Assembly (NCBI GenBank): GCA_026706025.1
Contig: JAPOZO010000003.1
Span: 28,962-92,961, forward strand
Direction: 5' to 3'
DNA length: 64,000 bases
DNA from: Candidatus Poribacteria bacterium
GTDB lineage: Bacteria > Poribacteria > WGA-4E > WGA-3G
Below, in pieces: positions 17,868-26,454 of the stretch. The notes beneath the pieces were generated by a model that searched no databases, was not told the DNA's origin, and worked only from the letters and a program-made list of their open reading frames with translations. Made by a program: the position numbers and the translations under genes. Position 1 is the stretch's first letter. The number at the start of each line of letters is the position of its first letter.

Positions 17868-18059
17868 TCAAGATTCTTCTTTTCAAAGTTGTAATGGGTC
17901 TCCATAACCCATAAATCCTGTTAAACTTTTTGCGTTAATGAGAGTCTAAATCAAGAATCCTTTCTGGGCCAGTTTCCGTATATGTTCGCGCGTTTATAGG
18001 TTCGCAGGACATTTCGATGATAGAAACTCCGTCAGTAAAAAGTAGGGAGACAACAAAAT

Positions 18060-18833
18060 ATGCTCACTCGTAAACAGAAGTTAGATTTTTATGAAAATGG
18101 CTATATCTCTGTTCCTGGTGTTGTGCCAAGACTGATGGTGGATGCCGCGCGAAAGGCGATAAATCACTCCATCGGCGCGGTTGGCATGCACGAAGGAGAC
18201 TTAGAACGCTTTCGGGCACAGTCCTATTGCAACGAGATTCGCAATGCTCCGGAACTCGTAGATCTTTTCGGCAAGACCCCTATCCGTCAAATTGCGGAGT
18301 CGTTGATGGGTGAAGGGAATGTCCAGATACCTGGTTCTGCCCAGATTGCGCTCCGGTTCCCGGGTCCGTTGGGGACAGATCCGAACGAACCGCGTGGACA
18401 TCTTGATGGGTTGGGAAGTGGCACAAATGGTATGGAAAAAGGCGTTTATCGGCGTGGTTTTACTGCCCTTGCGGTTGTCTACCTTGCGGATGTACCGGAA
18501 CCATATAGCGGCAATTTCACCGTCTGGCCGAAATCACACAGTTTCTTCGCCGATTATTTTAAAAAGGAAGGACATGAGATATTGGCAAACGGGATGCCGC
18601 GACCTGAACTCCCTGAGGGACCTAAACAGATAGTGGGTCAGGCAGGGGATGTTGTCTTGACGCATCATCAGATCGTTCATTCTGCGGCACCGAACGCCGC
18701 TGCTGATGTCCGTTACGCTGTGATTTTCCGGCTGCGTCATGTCGATTGTGCCGAAAACGGTTACGATGCCTACACAGATATATGGAAAGAGTGGCCCGGT
18801 ATTCAAGAGGTTATTACGCCGACGGAAGGGTAG
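18060..18833 (+). CDS. Phytanoyl-CoA dioxygenase (PhyH) family protein
   Basis: 257 residues, AGGGAG upstream of the ATG. The Fe(II)/2-oxoglutarate fold is shown by H114-L-D116 as the H-x-D metal pair, the distal histidine H207 in VLTHHQIVHSAAPN, and R218, which would bind 2-oxoglutarate. Length is typical of the family. These enzymes hydroxylate small organic substrates; the substrate here cannot be read from the sequence. It lies at the edge of an island containing three more PhyH proteins at 20699, 22939 and 24689, but it is not closely similar to them around the metal motif. It ends convergently with the LamG gene at 18888. Confidence 0.88.
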   Translation: MLTRKQKLDFYENGYISVPGVVPRLMVDAARKAINHSIGAVGMHEGDLERFRAQSYCNEIRNAPELVDLFGKTPIRQIAESLMGEGNVQIPGSAQIALRFPGPLGTDPNEPRGHLDGLGSGTNGMEKGVYRRGFTALAVVYLADVPEPYSGNFTVWPKSHSFFADYFKKEGHEILANGMPRPELPEGPKQIVGQAGDVVLTHHQIVHSAAPNAAADVRYAVIFRLRHVDCAENGYDAYTDIWKEWPGIQEVITPTEG

Positions 18834-18850
18834 GGGTTGAAAGAAACAGT

Positions 18851-18876
18851 ACGGGTGGTGCGAGTGCACCACCCGT
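18851..18876. terminator. Bidirectional hairpin between convergent genes
   Basis: ACGGGTGGTGC (18851-18861) and GCACCACCCGT (18866-18876) form a perfect 11 bp stem with loop GAGT between the stop codons of the PhyH gene (plus) and the LamG gene (minus). T runs are short, so efficiency is uncertain. Confidence 0.65.
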
Positions 18877-18887
18877 CCAGATTTGGA

Positions 18888-19706
18888 TCACTTCGTCTCT
18901 TTGATGTCTGCCCAAGTCGTGGTAAGTTTGTCAGCCGGTTCAACAGCAAATGGATTACTTTGTCCCTTGGCAAGACGTTCTACTTCCTCTTCGGAGAGTG
19001 CCCGATGGAACAGCAAGAACTCGTCGATAAGTCCATTGAACGCCCACGTTGGTCCGACTGCTGCATCAAACGCAGCGGCTTCTGATCCAATTCCGATAAA
19101 TCCGTACCGTGCCTGTCCTGCCCCGATCACTTTTGATGGCGCGGCTATTTTCTCATCTAAATCGCCATCAACATAGATGCGTTTCTCTTTGCCATCAAAA
19201 GTTGCGACGAGATGATGCCATTTGTCATCTGCGACATCCGTTTTCCCAAACCAATCATGTATTCCACAACAGGTGTCAAAGGCAACAAAGGTTGTACCAG
19301 CATTTGCACCGACATCATCGCCTACGGCAAAACGGAAAAATTCGCTTCTGTCCCAAGAGGCGATCATGCCTCTTACGTCCGTTTTTGCCCAAGCGGCAAG
19401 CGTAATTTCGTCAATCGGATCTTTATACATGTGTTCCCGCACCGAAATATATTGCGCTGCACTACCAGGGAATTCCATGCATTCTCCGACTTTGCCCTTT
19501 ACAATTTTTAAGTCATTACCGTGTAGAAAGCCATCATTTCCATTCCCAGACACGTCTAAGACATCATCACCTTTTAGTGTATCTTTGTTGAAGCTATAGT
19601 AGATGATAAGTTCATCATCGCTGATGCCCTGTGCATGGCCCGCTACTACTGCTCCTGTCAGCATCAGACTTAACACCAAAAACTTGAAAATAAAATCAGC
19701 TTTCAT
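18888..19706 (-). CDS. Secreted LamG-domain protein with shared C-terminal tail
   Basis: 272 residues, with AAAGGAGG before the start. The signal peptide is at 1-26 (ends AGHAQ). The LamG/concanavalin A-like fold is plain: IIYYSFN, DVSGNGNDGFLHG, CMEFPGSAAQYISV, ITLAAWAKT, KWHHLVATFDG, RIYVDG and FNGLIDEFLLFHRALSEEEV. Such domains bind carbohydrate or protein and the protein should be extracytoplasmic. After the fold come 19 residues (FAVEPADKLTTTWADIKETK at the end) closely resembling the end of the protein at 7444. The partial gene at the right edge of the window begins the same fold. Confidence 0.88.
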   Translation of the reverse strand: MKADFIFKFLVLSLMLTGAVVAGHAQGISDDELIIYYSFNKDTLKGDDVLDVSGNGNDGFLHGNDLKIVKGKVGECMEFPGSAAQYISVREHMYKDPIDEITLAAWAKTDVRGMIASWDRSEFFRFAVGDDVGANAGTTFVAFDTCCGIHDWFGKTDVADDKWHHLVATFDGKEKRIYVDGDLDEKIAAPSKVIGAGQARYGFIGIGSEAAAFDAAVGPTWAFNGLIDEFLLFHRALSEEEVERLAKGQSNPFAVEPADKLTTTWADIKETK

Positions 19707-20119
19707 CGAGAGCCTCCTTTATATGGAACACGCGCGTCAACACGTGTTTTCAGAGCGGTTAATATCTCAAAACATAAGAGGTTGAGGTTGAAATATAGTG
19801 GGCAAAACCTGATTGCAGTATATGACCCAAATTGCCACTTAATAGATTTGACTAAATAAACGAAAGCAATATAGGAACACCTCCTTCGGAATTCACCGAG
19901 TTACAGTTCCAATAATCCAAGTTGCCTTTTAATAAGATATGAGCACTTGGAAGTTTGCTTGTAAATCCATGGGAACTCTCTTGTAGCGTTCTATCCTACC
20001 ACAGATCCAAACGCTAAAATGGAGTATCTCATGGATTTAACTAAAGAGTTGGTGTTGGAATGCAGTGCGCAATTCCTAATTACAATATATATATAAGAAT
20101 TGTCATAAAAAAGCAACAA
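19707..20119. other. Intergenic region with repeat motifs and a 76-base imperfect palindrome
   Basis: No credible gene. It holds two direct copies related to the TAACCCAAGTTGCTAC motif (19823-19838 and 19913-19928). A long imperfect hairpin spans 19963-20038: AAATCCATG pairs with CATGGATTT, ACTC with GAGT, and TAGCGTT with AACGCTA. The hairpin could be a small repeat element, or a leader structure of the minus-strand LamG gene, or a terminator for the minus-strand GNAT gene. I see no clear promoter. Confidence 0.5.
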
Positions 20120-20635
20120 TTATTTTTCGTCTCTTGTCAGGAATTTTTCCAGATAGTACACATCGCAGAATTTGCCTTCAAGTTTCACATGTTTCTTGGC
20201 AATGCCGATTTTTTCAAAACCGAGATTGCCATAAAACCGGAGGGCACGCGTGTTGTCCGCGATTACCTGAATAGCGATTTTTTTAAAGTTTTCGGCGTGG
20301 GCAAACTTGAATGATGCCTCTGCAAGCAATTGTCCAATCTTGCGTCCTCGGTAGTTAGATTGTACCCACGTCCCGACTGTTGCTACATGTTGCATTGAAT
20401 CGGTATATTGCGCTAAGGCATCTGGTTCAATGATCTGAATGCCAACGATCTCGTTGTCTACCTCTGCAACAAACAGCGCGCTTCGATCACACAGCCCTTC
20501 AATAAAGGCGCGTTCCTCTTCTACTGTGAACGGGTTGGTTAACGCGGTGTATTTTCCTTCCAAAATAACCGAGTTAATCACCGCCGCAACGGCTTTCGCG
20601 TCATCTGGTATCGCTTTTCTAATGACAGGTTCCAT
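20120..20635 (-). CDS. GNAT family N-acetyltransferase
   Basis: 171 residues. It begins VIRKAIPDDAKAVAAVINSV, a standard GNAT opening. The acetyl-CoA-binding motif A appears as GTWVQSNYRGRKIGQLLAEA (Q-x-x-R-G-x-x-I-G), followed by KIAIQVIADNTRALRFYGNLGFEKIG (N-x-x-A-x-x-F-Y-x-x-x-G-F), which is motif B. It would transfer an acetyl group from acetyl-CoA to an amine; the substrate is unknown. Cytoplasmic. It is separated by 63 bases from the minus-strand PhyH gene upstream of it, so they may be co-transcribed. Confidence 0.88.
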   Translation of the reverse strand: MEPVIRKAIPDDAKAVAAVINSVILEGKYTALTNPFTVEEERAFIEGLCDRSALFVAEVDNEIVGIQIIEPDALAQYTDSMQHVATVGTWVQSNYRGRKIGQLLAEASFKFAHAENFKKIAIQVIADNTRALRFYGNLGFEKIGIAKKHVKLEGKFCDVYYLEKFLTRDEK

Positions 20636-20698
20636 GTTTTTCTCATCGGATTGTGTGGCTACTTACCACTGTGTTTTTAGGTATCCTCACCTTTTTGT

Positions 20699-21535
20699 TT
20701 AGGAGTATCCACCGATACCGAGTAGCATCCGTTCTTCCATGTCTGCCTCTTTAATAAAATCGTGTGTTAACCCGTCTTCGGGTTGTGCCCCGCCGTGTGG
20801 CGATTTCCGTAACCATGTCGGTGTATAACTTAGGATTAACATTCGCCGTTTGGCGTTTAGCGTCGGTAAGCCTCGGTGCCAGAGATTACCGTGGATGAGG
20901 ACACCCCCTCCAGCTTTCACCTGTAGATGTACCTCACCTTCTACAGGTTCGTGGACAGTCGGTGATGCTTTGTCTAACCAGTTGTGAGACCCCGGGACAA
21001 TAGCGACTGCCCCTGTATCTTCATTCAAATCATCGAGATAGATGAGACAATCGATGCAGTGTGGACGTGAAAACCATGGCGGGATTGGGTTCGGAATCAC
21101 TCGCATGTGTTGGTGCCACGGCGTTTGGTGTTCCCGACCATCACCCGGATAAGTGATGCGTGCGCTCAAACCACGCAGCCGGACGAGCGGTCCCATCATC
21201 GCTCGTGCGATTGACAGGGTCGGTTGAAATTTCAAGAGCTGAAGAAAAACTTCATCTTTATCCATAAGGTGGCGCGGGATGAAGCCCCAACCTTTCTTAC
21301 CAGCAATAGCACTGTCGCGTTTTTCCCATTCCCGTTCTTCCAAACGATCCAAAGCATCTCTCAGCTTTTCGAGTGCTTCACCTTGAAAAAGTCCTTCACG
21401 AATAAGATAACCGGTCTCGGCAAACGTTTGTAGTTCTTCGGAAGTGGCATGCACATCCACTTCCCAGTGCTCTCCCGTCTCTCCGGATGGATCGAATCTG
21501 TTCATCATTTCATAGTGAAGTTTATGTCGTTCCAT
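20699..21535 (-). CDS. Phytanoyl-CoA dioxygenase family protein with H-x-H in place of H-x-D
   Basis: 278 residues from the ATG at 21535, with GAGGGA just upstream; a further 16 codons are open but unsupported. The fold is typical: W140-H141-Q142-H143 at the metal site, IYLDDLNEDTGAVAIVPGSH in the middle, then H220 in LWHRGLP and N227/R230-231. The usual aspartate of the H-x-D pair is a histidine here. The enzyme may use a three-histidine iron site, may take the carboxylate from elsewhere, or may be inactive in hydroxylation. The same island has three paralogues with normal H-x-D. Substrate unknown. Confidence 0.85.
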   Translation of the reverse strand: MERHKLHYEMMNRFDPSGETGEHWEVDVHATSEELQTFAETGYLIREGLFQGEALEKLRDALDRLEEREWEKRDSAIAGKKGWGFIPRHLMDKDEVFLQLLKFQPTLSIARAMMGPLVRLRGLSARITYPGDGREHQTPWHQHMRVIPNPIPPWFSRPHCIDCLIYLDDLNEDTGAVAIVPGSHNWLDKASPTVHEPVEGEVHLQVKAGGGVLIHGNLWHRGLPTLNAKRRMLILSYTPTWLRKSPHGGAQPEDGLTHDFIKEADMEERMLLGIGGYS

Positions 21536-21650
21536 AGTTCCCTCAATTGATTTTAAACAATAGATATTATGTTTCCAGCGCAACGATGGCTTTCACACAC
21601 CATAGGAAAATCTCTTTCTGGTTCAGCGTTGACATCGGTGTGGGCAATAA

Positions 21651-22046
21651 TCAGTTGTCTTCAAGACTGGTGAACAATTCGCGATATACAGGTAAGGCGA
21701 GCTCCAATTCTAACGCTTCATTGATCCCAAACCATCCAATTATTGAGTGTTCCTCTGGTTGTAGATGCTCTGGTTTACCTTTCCAATCGGTTACGACAAA
21801 TACATAGTAGGTGTGATCGTTGTTGGAATCAAACAGGGTTGAGATGTGTTCAAACTGAATTGGTGTAACACCGATTTCCTCTTGCAACTCCCTGATGAGG
21901 GTCTGTGTTAGTGTTTCACCATTTTCGCGGTGTCCACCAATCATATCCCAGACGCTTGGATAAGAAGTCCGGTGTTTAGTCCTTTTGCCCAACAGAATTT
22001 TTCCGTTCCTGAACAAGATTCCGAGCGCGCAAACTTTTAATTCCAC
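21651..22046 (-). CDS. Nudix hydrolase
   Basis: 131 residues from a GTG start with AAAGGAG 6 bases upstream. The complete Nudix box G-x5-E-x7-R-E-x2-E-E-x-G is present (GHRENGETLTQTLIRELQEEIGV region, written here by pattern), so it should hydrolyse a nucleoside diphosphate linked to another group with Mg2+. The sequence after the box (STLFDSNNDHTYYVFVVTDW, then EHSIIGWFGINEAL) follows the MutT-like fold. The specific substrate is not evident. Cytoplasmic. It lies between a PhyH and an SDR gene on the same strand, with gaps of about 115 bases on both sides. Confidence 0.9.
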   Translation of the reverse strand: MELKVCALGILFRNGKILLGKRTKHRTSYPSVWDMIGGHRENGETLTQTLIRELQEEIGVTPIQFEHISTLFDSNNDHTYYVFVVTDWKGKPEHLQPEEHSIIGWFGINEALELELALPVYRELFTSLEDN

Positions 22047-22161
22047 GGTTCTCCTTTCACATTTTCAATGTATAGTTTGGAGAGGCCTCTCATCGCCAAT
22101 CTGCTTGTGGACAGTGTTTTGTTCAATCCCCCGAATAAATAGTATGCTGGAAACAAATTTA

Positions 22162-22920
22162 TTAAATTGTGGGCATTACATTTCCACCACACACCGGAAT
22201 ATAAGCACCCGTGATATAACTCGCCAGATCTGATGCGAGAAAAAGCACTGCATTGGCGATTTCTTGGGCAGTCCCCCGACGCTGCATCGGTACTTTGCTC
22301 CAATAGTGTTCATCCGATTCACTCGCCGTGCTTTTTTCACTGATCGTCCATCCTGGAGCCACTTGGTTGACAGTAATGCCGTGTGCACCTACCTCTTTCG
22401 CGAGCACCCGTAGCACGCCGTCCATACCGCGCTTTCCTGATGTGTAGGCACTCTGTCCTGCAAAGTTTTGCATCGAACATTCCGTATTAATACTGATGAC
22501 GCGTCCCCATTCTGATTTAATCATCGCAGGAACGAACGCTTGTGCCATGTATACATTATGCAGGACACAAGATTGGAACTGGCTCTCATAGTCTTCGGGT
22601 GACTGCTCTAAGACGGATGTCCAGTTGTACTGAATGACAGCATTGTTGACGATAATATCCGCTGCACCGAGTGTGTTCACGACAGCATCACGCATAGCGT
22701 TTATTGAATCCTGATTCGTGACATCTGCCTGCACAACGGCTGCCCGTACATGCTTGGCAGTGATTTCGTCTCGTAGGAGACGCGCCGTTTCCTGATCCCG
22801 GTGGTAGCAGATTGCGATATCCGCACCCGCTTCCGCCAGCGTCCGTACCATAACACGCCCTAACGCGCCTGACCCCCCTGTAATTACTGCCACTTTGTTG
22901 CTAAGATCAATCGGAATCAT
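22162..22920 (-). CDS. Short-chain dehydrogenase/reductase (SDR)
   Basis: 252 residues, AGAGG before the ATG. Cofactor motif TGGSGALG at 14-21, NNA at 92-94, active-site Y159-x3-K163 (YTSGK) and a C-terminal G-x-x-I-P-V-C-G-G are those of classical SDRs. The catalytic serine position, 13 residues before the tyrosine, appears to be T146 (SINTECS), so the serine is replaced by threonine or the local alignment shifts to S143 or S149. The Arg/His-containing N-terminal half suggests NADP(H) or NAD(H) use without deciding. It oxidises or reduces a hydroxy/keto group. Only 18 bases separate it from the PhyH gene at 22939 on the same strand, so the two probably act on one pathway. Confidence 0.9.
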   Translation of the reverse strand: MIPIDLSNKVAVITGGSGALGRVMVRTLAEAGADIAICYHRDQETARLLRDEITAKHVRAAVVQADVTNQDSINAMRDAVVNTLGAADIIVNNAVIQYNWTSVLEQSPEDYESQFQSCVLHNVYMAQAFVPAMIKSEWGRVISINTECSMQNFAGQSAYTSGKRGMDGVLRVLAKEVGAHGITVNQVAPGWTISEKSTASESDEHYWSKVPMQRRGTAQEIANAVLFLASDLASYITGAYIPVCGGNVMPTI

Positions 22921-22938
22921 ATTTGCCTCTATATGCTA

Positions 22939-23724
22939 TCACTGTAAAAAATGGGTGGGAATACGAGACATCGGATAGTTCGCGTCCTCGTCTCGATTGG
23001 CAATAATCTCGGGGATTTCACGATCCCAATAGTCAGGTACTGTATTCGGACGACTGTGCCATGCGAGAATTAGGGTGCGTCGAACATCGGTAAGGTTTTT
23101 GTGGGCGGAGTGCAAGATACGCGCGTCTGCTATTACCAGCGAACCTGCCTTGGCACAGACATCTACCTGATCCGGGTGATCACTGAACATGATTGGATGG
23201 TCATCATCAATGAACCGTGCGCCTTGTTCATGTGCTGGCACTAATATGTCGTGCAAATCAATCCGTTTGCGATGCGTGCCTGGAATAACCTTTAGACAGC
23301 CATTTTCCCGGTTTGTGTCGGTGAGATAATAATTAAGAAAAATCGTTTGGGGCCACGGTGCACAGCTGAGCGGATCGTTCCAGCGCATCCAATCTTGATG
23401 CCAATAGAGTGGGGGTCCCCCGGATTCCTTCGTCAGAATAATGATCCCGCCAGAGGTCGTGAAATCTCCGAAACCGATTTGTTCGAGTGCGTCGCGTGAT
23501 GGCTGCCACTCCAATAGTTTCTGAATATGCGTGTTATCCTCGCCGCGGACGTTGACATGCTGTCCTTGATAGACGACATCGTCGGGTTCCACATGTCCGG
23601 CGATTAGGCGTTCTGACTCGTCGTGAAGTTCTTGTAAAAATTCCTCAGTTAGAACATCGTCAACAACGCAGAAACCCTCTTCAATCATCTGTTCTCGTTT
23701 TTCTAAAGCGACTTCAGGTGTCAT
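22939..23724 (-). CDS. Phytanoyl-CoA dioxygenase family protein
   Basis: 261 residues, AAAGGAG 8 bases before the ATG. Metal ligands H109-x-D111 (WHQDW), distal H205 in ILHSAHKN, and R215 for 2-oxoglutarate are all present. The motif YYLTDTNRENGCLKVIPGTHRKR is typical of PhyH proteins. Expected to be a cytoplasmic Fe(II)/2-oxoglutarate hydroxylase with unknown substrate. It is the first gene of a minus-strand run with the SDR at 22162 (18 bases apart), then Nudix and the H-x-H paralogue. It is transcribed divergently from the MNT-HEPN gene. Confidence 0.9.
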   Translation of the reverse strand: MTPEVALEKREQMIEEGFCVVDDVLTEEFLQELHDESERLIAGHVEPDDVVYQGQHVNVRGEDNTHIQKLLEWQPSRDALEQIGFGDFTTSGGIIILTKESGGPPLYWHQDWMRWNDPLSCAPWPQTIFLNYYLTDTNRENGCLKVIPGTHRKRIDLHDILVPAHEQGARFIDDDHPIMFSDHPDQVDVCAKAGSLVIADARILHSAHKNLTDVRRTLILAWHSRPNTVPDYWDREIPEIIANRDEDANYPMSRIPTHFLQ

Positions 23725-23868
23725 TACTTACTCCTTTGCCTGTGAATACTGTTCTGAAACTGATGCCAATAGGAGGCAGCTTAAAGGTTTATATTATTCT
23801 ATACAAATTGGCAGGAGAAAACAACAATTTTTTCTACCATCCGATTATACTTGCCTTAGCAATAAACA

Positions 23869-23897
23869 TTGACTTCCTTTACGGCGTATGCTATACT
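23869..23897 (+). promoter_or_regulatory. Sigma-70-type promoter for the MNT-HEPN operon
   Basis: TTGACT (23869-23874), 17-base spacer, TATACT (23892-23897). The start of transcription would be near 23904, about 17 bases before the chosen ATG at 23921, which excludes the upstream ATG at 23888. Confidence 0.7.
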
Positions 23898-23920
23898 TTA
23901 GAAAAATAGGAGGAAGGCAG

Positions 23921-24679
23921 ATGGTTACTCGGGAAGACATCCAAGCGACTTGTGACGACATCGTGCGTGAATTCGCGCCATTGCAGGTTATTCTCTTTGG
24001 GTCTTATGCGTATGGCACGCCAACCGAAGATTCGGATGTTGATTTGCTCGTCGTCATGGATATTCCTGAATCAGAGACGCGCCGCCACAGCGTGGAGATT
24101 CGGCAGCGCATTCCGCGTCGTTTCCCAATGGATGTGCTCGTGCGATCGCCAGAGGAAATCGCCTATCGTATTTCATACAACGATTGGTTTCTCCGAGAAA
24201 TCACGGAAAAAGGAGAGGTGCTTTATGAATCCAGAGGGCTCTTCAAGAAAATCTGGGAAAAGGAAAGAGGGATGATGAATCCGTTAACGCTGGAATGGGT
24301 ACAGAAGGCTGAAGGCGATTATGCGGCAATAGCATTGCATCAACAAGTAGCATCACCGAATTTCGATATGCTCTGTTTCCATGCCCAGCAGTGTATTGAA
24401 AAATACCTCAAAGCGTGGCTTCAAGAGGCGAATACCCCTTTCTCAAGAACACACGATTTGGAAACATTACTGGATTTAATAGTACCTACTGTCCCCGCTT
24501 GGCAGACTTGGCAAACTGACTTCGTAAAGATTTCCGATCATGCAGTGGATCTCCGCTATCCGGGTAAGTTTGCCACTGCCTCTGAGGCACAACACGCAAT
24601 GAAAGTTTGCAGCGCGGTCCGTCAAGCCATCCGATCTGAACTAAAACTTCCTCAAAACGAATCAGAAAGGCAGGTTTAG
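23921..24679 (+). CDS. Fused MNT nucleotidyltransferase-HEPN protein
   Basis: 252 residues from ATG 23921 (AGGAGG upstream). Residues 15-100 are a minimal nucleotidyltransferase with G27-S28-x10-D39-x-D41 (LFGSYAYG then SDVDLLV) and a third acid at D71 (PMDVLV). Residues 120-245 are a HEPN domain (EWVQKAEGDYAAIA, CFHAQQCIEKYLKAWL, RTHDLETLL). In most genomes the two are separate adjacent genes acting as antitoxin (MNT, which can AMPylate) and toxin (HEPN). Here they are one frame, but an internal ATG pair at 24272/24275 is preceded by AAAGAGGG and could still yield a free HEPN chain. I do not see a clear R-x4-6-H RNase motif, so the toxic activity is doubtful. Nine bases separate it from the next PhyH gene. 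Confidence 0.85.
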   Translation: MVTREDIQATCDDIVREFAPLQVILFGSYAYGTPTEDSDVDLLVVMDIPESETRRHSVEIRQRIPRRFPMDVLVRSPEEIAYRISYNDWFLREITEKGEVLYESRGLFKKIWEKERGMMNPLTLEWVQKAEGDYAAIALHQQVASPNFDMLCFHAQQCIEKYLKAWLQEANTPFSRTHDLETLLDLIVPTVPAWQTWQTDFVKISDHAVDLRYPGKFATASEAQHAMKVCSAVRQAIRSELKLPQNESERQV

Positions 24680-24688
24680 AAGGTGAAA

Positions 24689-25504
24689 ATGATGGGAAAA
24701 ACAGTAAATATTCCTATACTCGAAATCTCCGAACAGGAACGTGCTGAAGGCAAACCTACCCCGGAAAGCGTTGATGCGGGTGAGCGTCTTTTACGCGAGG
24801 CAGGCTTGGTCGTCATCGAAAGCGTTCTCCGGCGCGACTGGATAGCTGATCTTGATGTCGCTATGGAAACCGTACTCAGTAACGAAGAGGAGAGACAGAA
24901 TGGCGAAAATCCGATGCTAAAAATGCCGTTCATGGATCCACGTATCATTGATAACCCGTTCGCGATGCCGATTCTGAAAGCAGCGATGGGTGAACAAATT
25001 TTCGCATACCTGCCCTATGGCTGCAATTCAACGCGTCCGGGTAACGATATCCAGTGGATTCACCGAGATTCGGGGCAACTCTTCCCGGAACTACCGTTTG
25101 CACTACCTGTCACAACAATTGTCGTCAATATCCCGCTCGTCGATTTCACGGTAGAGAACGGTGCCACCGAAGTATGGCCTGGTTCGCATCTCATCGTTGA
25201 TGACGAGGCAGTCCGCAATACGCCTTACAACGTCTGTGAAGAAGAACGCGCCGCAAATTATCCGTCATTTCAGTTAGAGATGCCTGCGGGTTCGGTTGTT
25301 GTCCGAGATATGCGGTGCTGGCACCGGGCGATGCCCAATCGGACAGAATCTACTGTTAGGCACATGCTCGCCTTGGTCTATTTTAGACGGTTACATCACG
25401 CGCCTAATGCCCCCGGAATCTTCGGCGCACGCGTCCCTGAAGAGATATGGAACAATATGTCTGAAGAGAGTCAAGAGATTTATCGGTTTCAGGCACACGA
25501 TTAA
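24689..25504 (+). CDS. Phytanoyl-CoA dioxygenase family protein
   Basis: 271 residues from ATG 24689; a GTG two codons earlier is also possible, as AAGGTG overlaps it. The metal site is H125-R-D127 (IHRDSG), the distal histidine H212 in CWHRAMPN, and R224 follows. VENGATEVWPGSH is the usual family signature. It probably hydroxylates a small molecule with Fe(II) and 2-oxoglutarate. It is translated right behind the MNT-HEPN gene and 20 bases before the glycosidase-like gene, so the three share a transcript from the promoter at 23869. Sequence is distant from the three other PhyH proteins nearby. Confidence 0.9.
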   Translation: MMGKTVNIPILEISEQERAEGKPTPESVDAGERLLREAGLVVIESVLRRDWIADLDVAMETVLSNEEERQNGENPMLKMPFMDPRIIDNPFAMPILKAAMGEQIFAYLPYGCNSTRPGNDIQWIHRDSGQLFPELPFALPVTTIVVNIPLVDFTVENGATEVWPGSHLIVDDEAVRNTPYNVCEEERAANYPSFQLEMPAGSVVVRDMRCWHRAMPNRTESTVRHMLALVYFRRLHHAPNAPGIFGARVPEEIWNNMSEESQEIYRFQAHD

Positions 25505-25524
25505 GAAATCACACGGAGGAAAAT

Positions 25525-26412
25525 ATGGAACGAACACTGCTAATTCATCCTGAGATGCCTGAGATTGACAGGGAACACGGTTTTTCTAATATCAATGGAC
25601 CTTCACTCGTTCGTGTGCCTGAATGGGTGGAGAACCCGTTGGGCAAATATTATCTCTACTTCGCACACCACCGCGGTGCCTATATCCGCTTGGCTTATGC
25701 TGATGCTATTGAAGGCCCCTATACTGTTTATCGTCCCGGCGTGCTACATCGTGATAACACTGTATTCCGAGAGGGAGATCACATCGCTTCACCGGATGTA
25801 CATATAGATGAAGAGAACCACCGTTTCTTTATGTATTTTCATGGGAGTTATCGGGGGCAGTCAACCTGTTGGGCGACTTCTACGGATGGTGTGAGCTATA
25901 CTGCTTCGGATACAGGGGATAAACGCATGGGTGCCTATTATCGCGTTTTCTGGTGGAAGGGTTACCCGTATGCAACGTATCACGGTTGGTTAAGTCGGGG
26001 ACAAACCCCTGAATGGACAACATCGTTCATTCCGCGAGACACGCCGCTTTTTCACCGTAAGTCGGAAAAAGACAACACCGGTTTCCCACGGCACACAGCG
26101 AACCTCCTTGAAGGTGATACCCTGACCGTCTATTATTCACTTTACGGTGATAGTCCAGAGCGTATCCGAAAAAGCACGGTTCAGTTAACAGAGGATTGGA
26201 ACGATTGGCAGCCGTCTGAACCGATAGAAGTTATCGCGCCGAAACACGATTTTGAGGGGGTAGATATGCCGATTAGACCCTCGACAGGTGGGTTAGATCG
26301 GGAGCGGGTGCATGAACTTCGCGACCCGGCGGTTTTTTGTGAGGATGGAGACACATGGCTGCTCTATTCTGTAGCGGGTGAGCAAGGGATTGCGATTATG
26401 CGTATATCATAA
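25525..26412 (+). CDS. Five-bladed-propeller glycosidase-like protein (GH43/GH32-like fold)
   Basis: 295 residues, GGAGG before the ATG, no signal peptide. Sequence pattern is that of five-bladed propeller glycosidases: NINGPSLVRVPEWVENPLGKYYLYFAHHRG, then IRLAYADAIEGPY, SPDVHID and FMYFHG, WATSTDGVSYT, and near the end ELRDPAVFCEDGDTWLLYSV. Acids in ASPDVH and ELRDP could be catalytic, but I cannot assign them safely. It could be a cytoplasmic glycoside hydrolase or only a carbohydrate-binding relative. It closes the operon MNT-HEPN, PhyH, propeller. Confidence 0.7.
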   Translation: MERTLLIHPEMPEIDREHGFSNINGPSLVRVPEWVENPLGKYYLYFAHHRGAYIRLAYADAIEGPYTVYRPGVLHRDNTVFREGDHIASPDVHIDEENHRFFMYFHGSYRGQSTCWATSTDGVSYTASDTGDKRMGAYYRVFWWKGYPYATYHGWLSRGQTPEWTTSFIPRDTPLFHRKSEKDNTGFPRHTANLLEGDTLTVYYSLYGDSPERIRKSTVQLTEDWNDWQPSEPIEVIAPKHDFEGVDMPIRPSTGGLDRERVHELRDPAVFCEDGDTWLLYSVAGEQGIAIMRIS

Positions 26413-26454
26413 CGGTTGATTCGTTGTCTAATTTACCGACTCTTTTCTGTAATT

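Noticed and set aside
23921..24679. MNT-HEPN as part of a larger antiphage island
   Set aside because: No restriction, CRISPR or other defence genes are near; its neighbours are metabolic.
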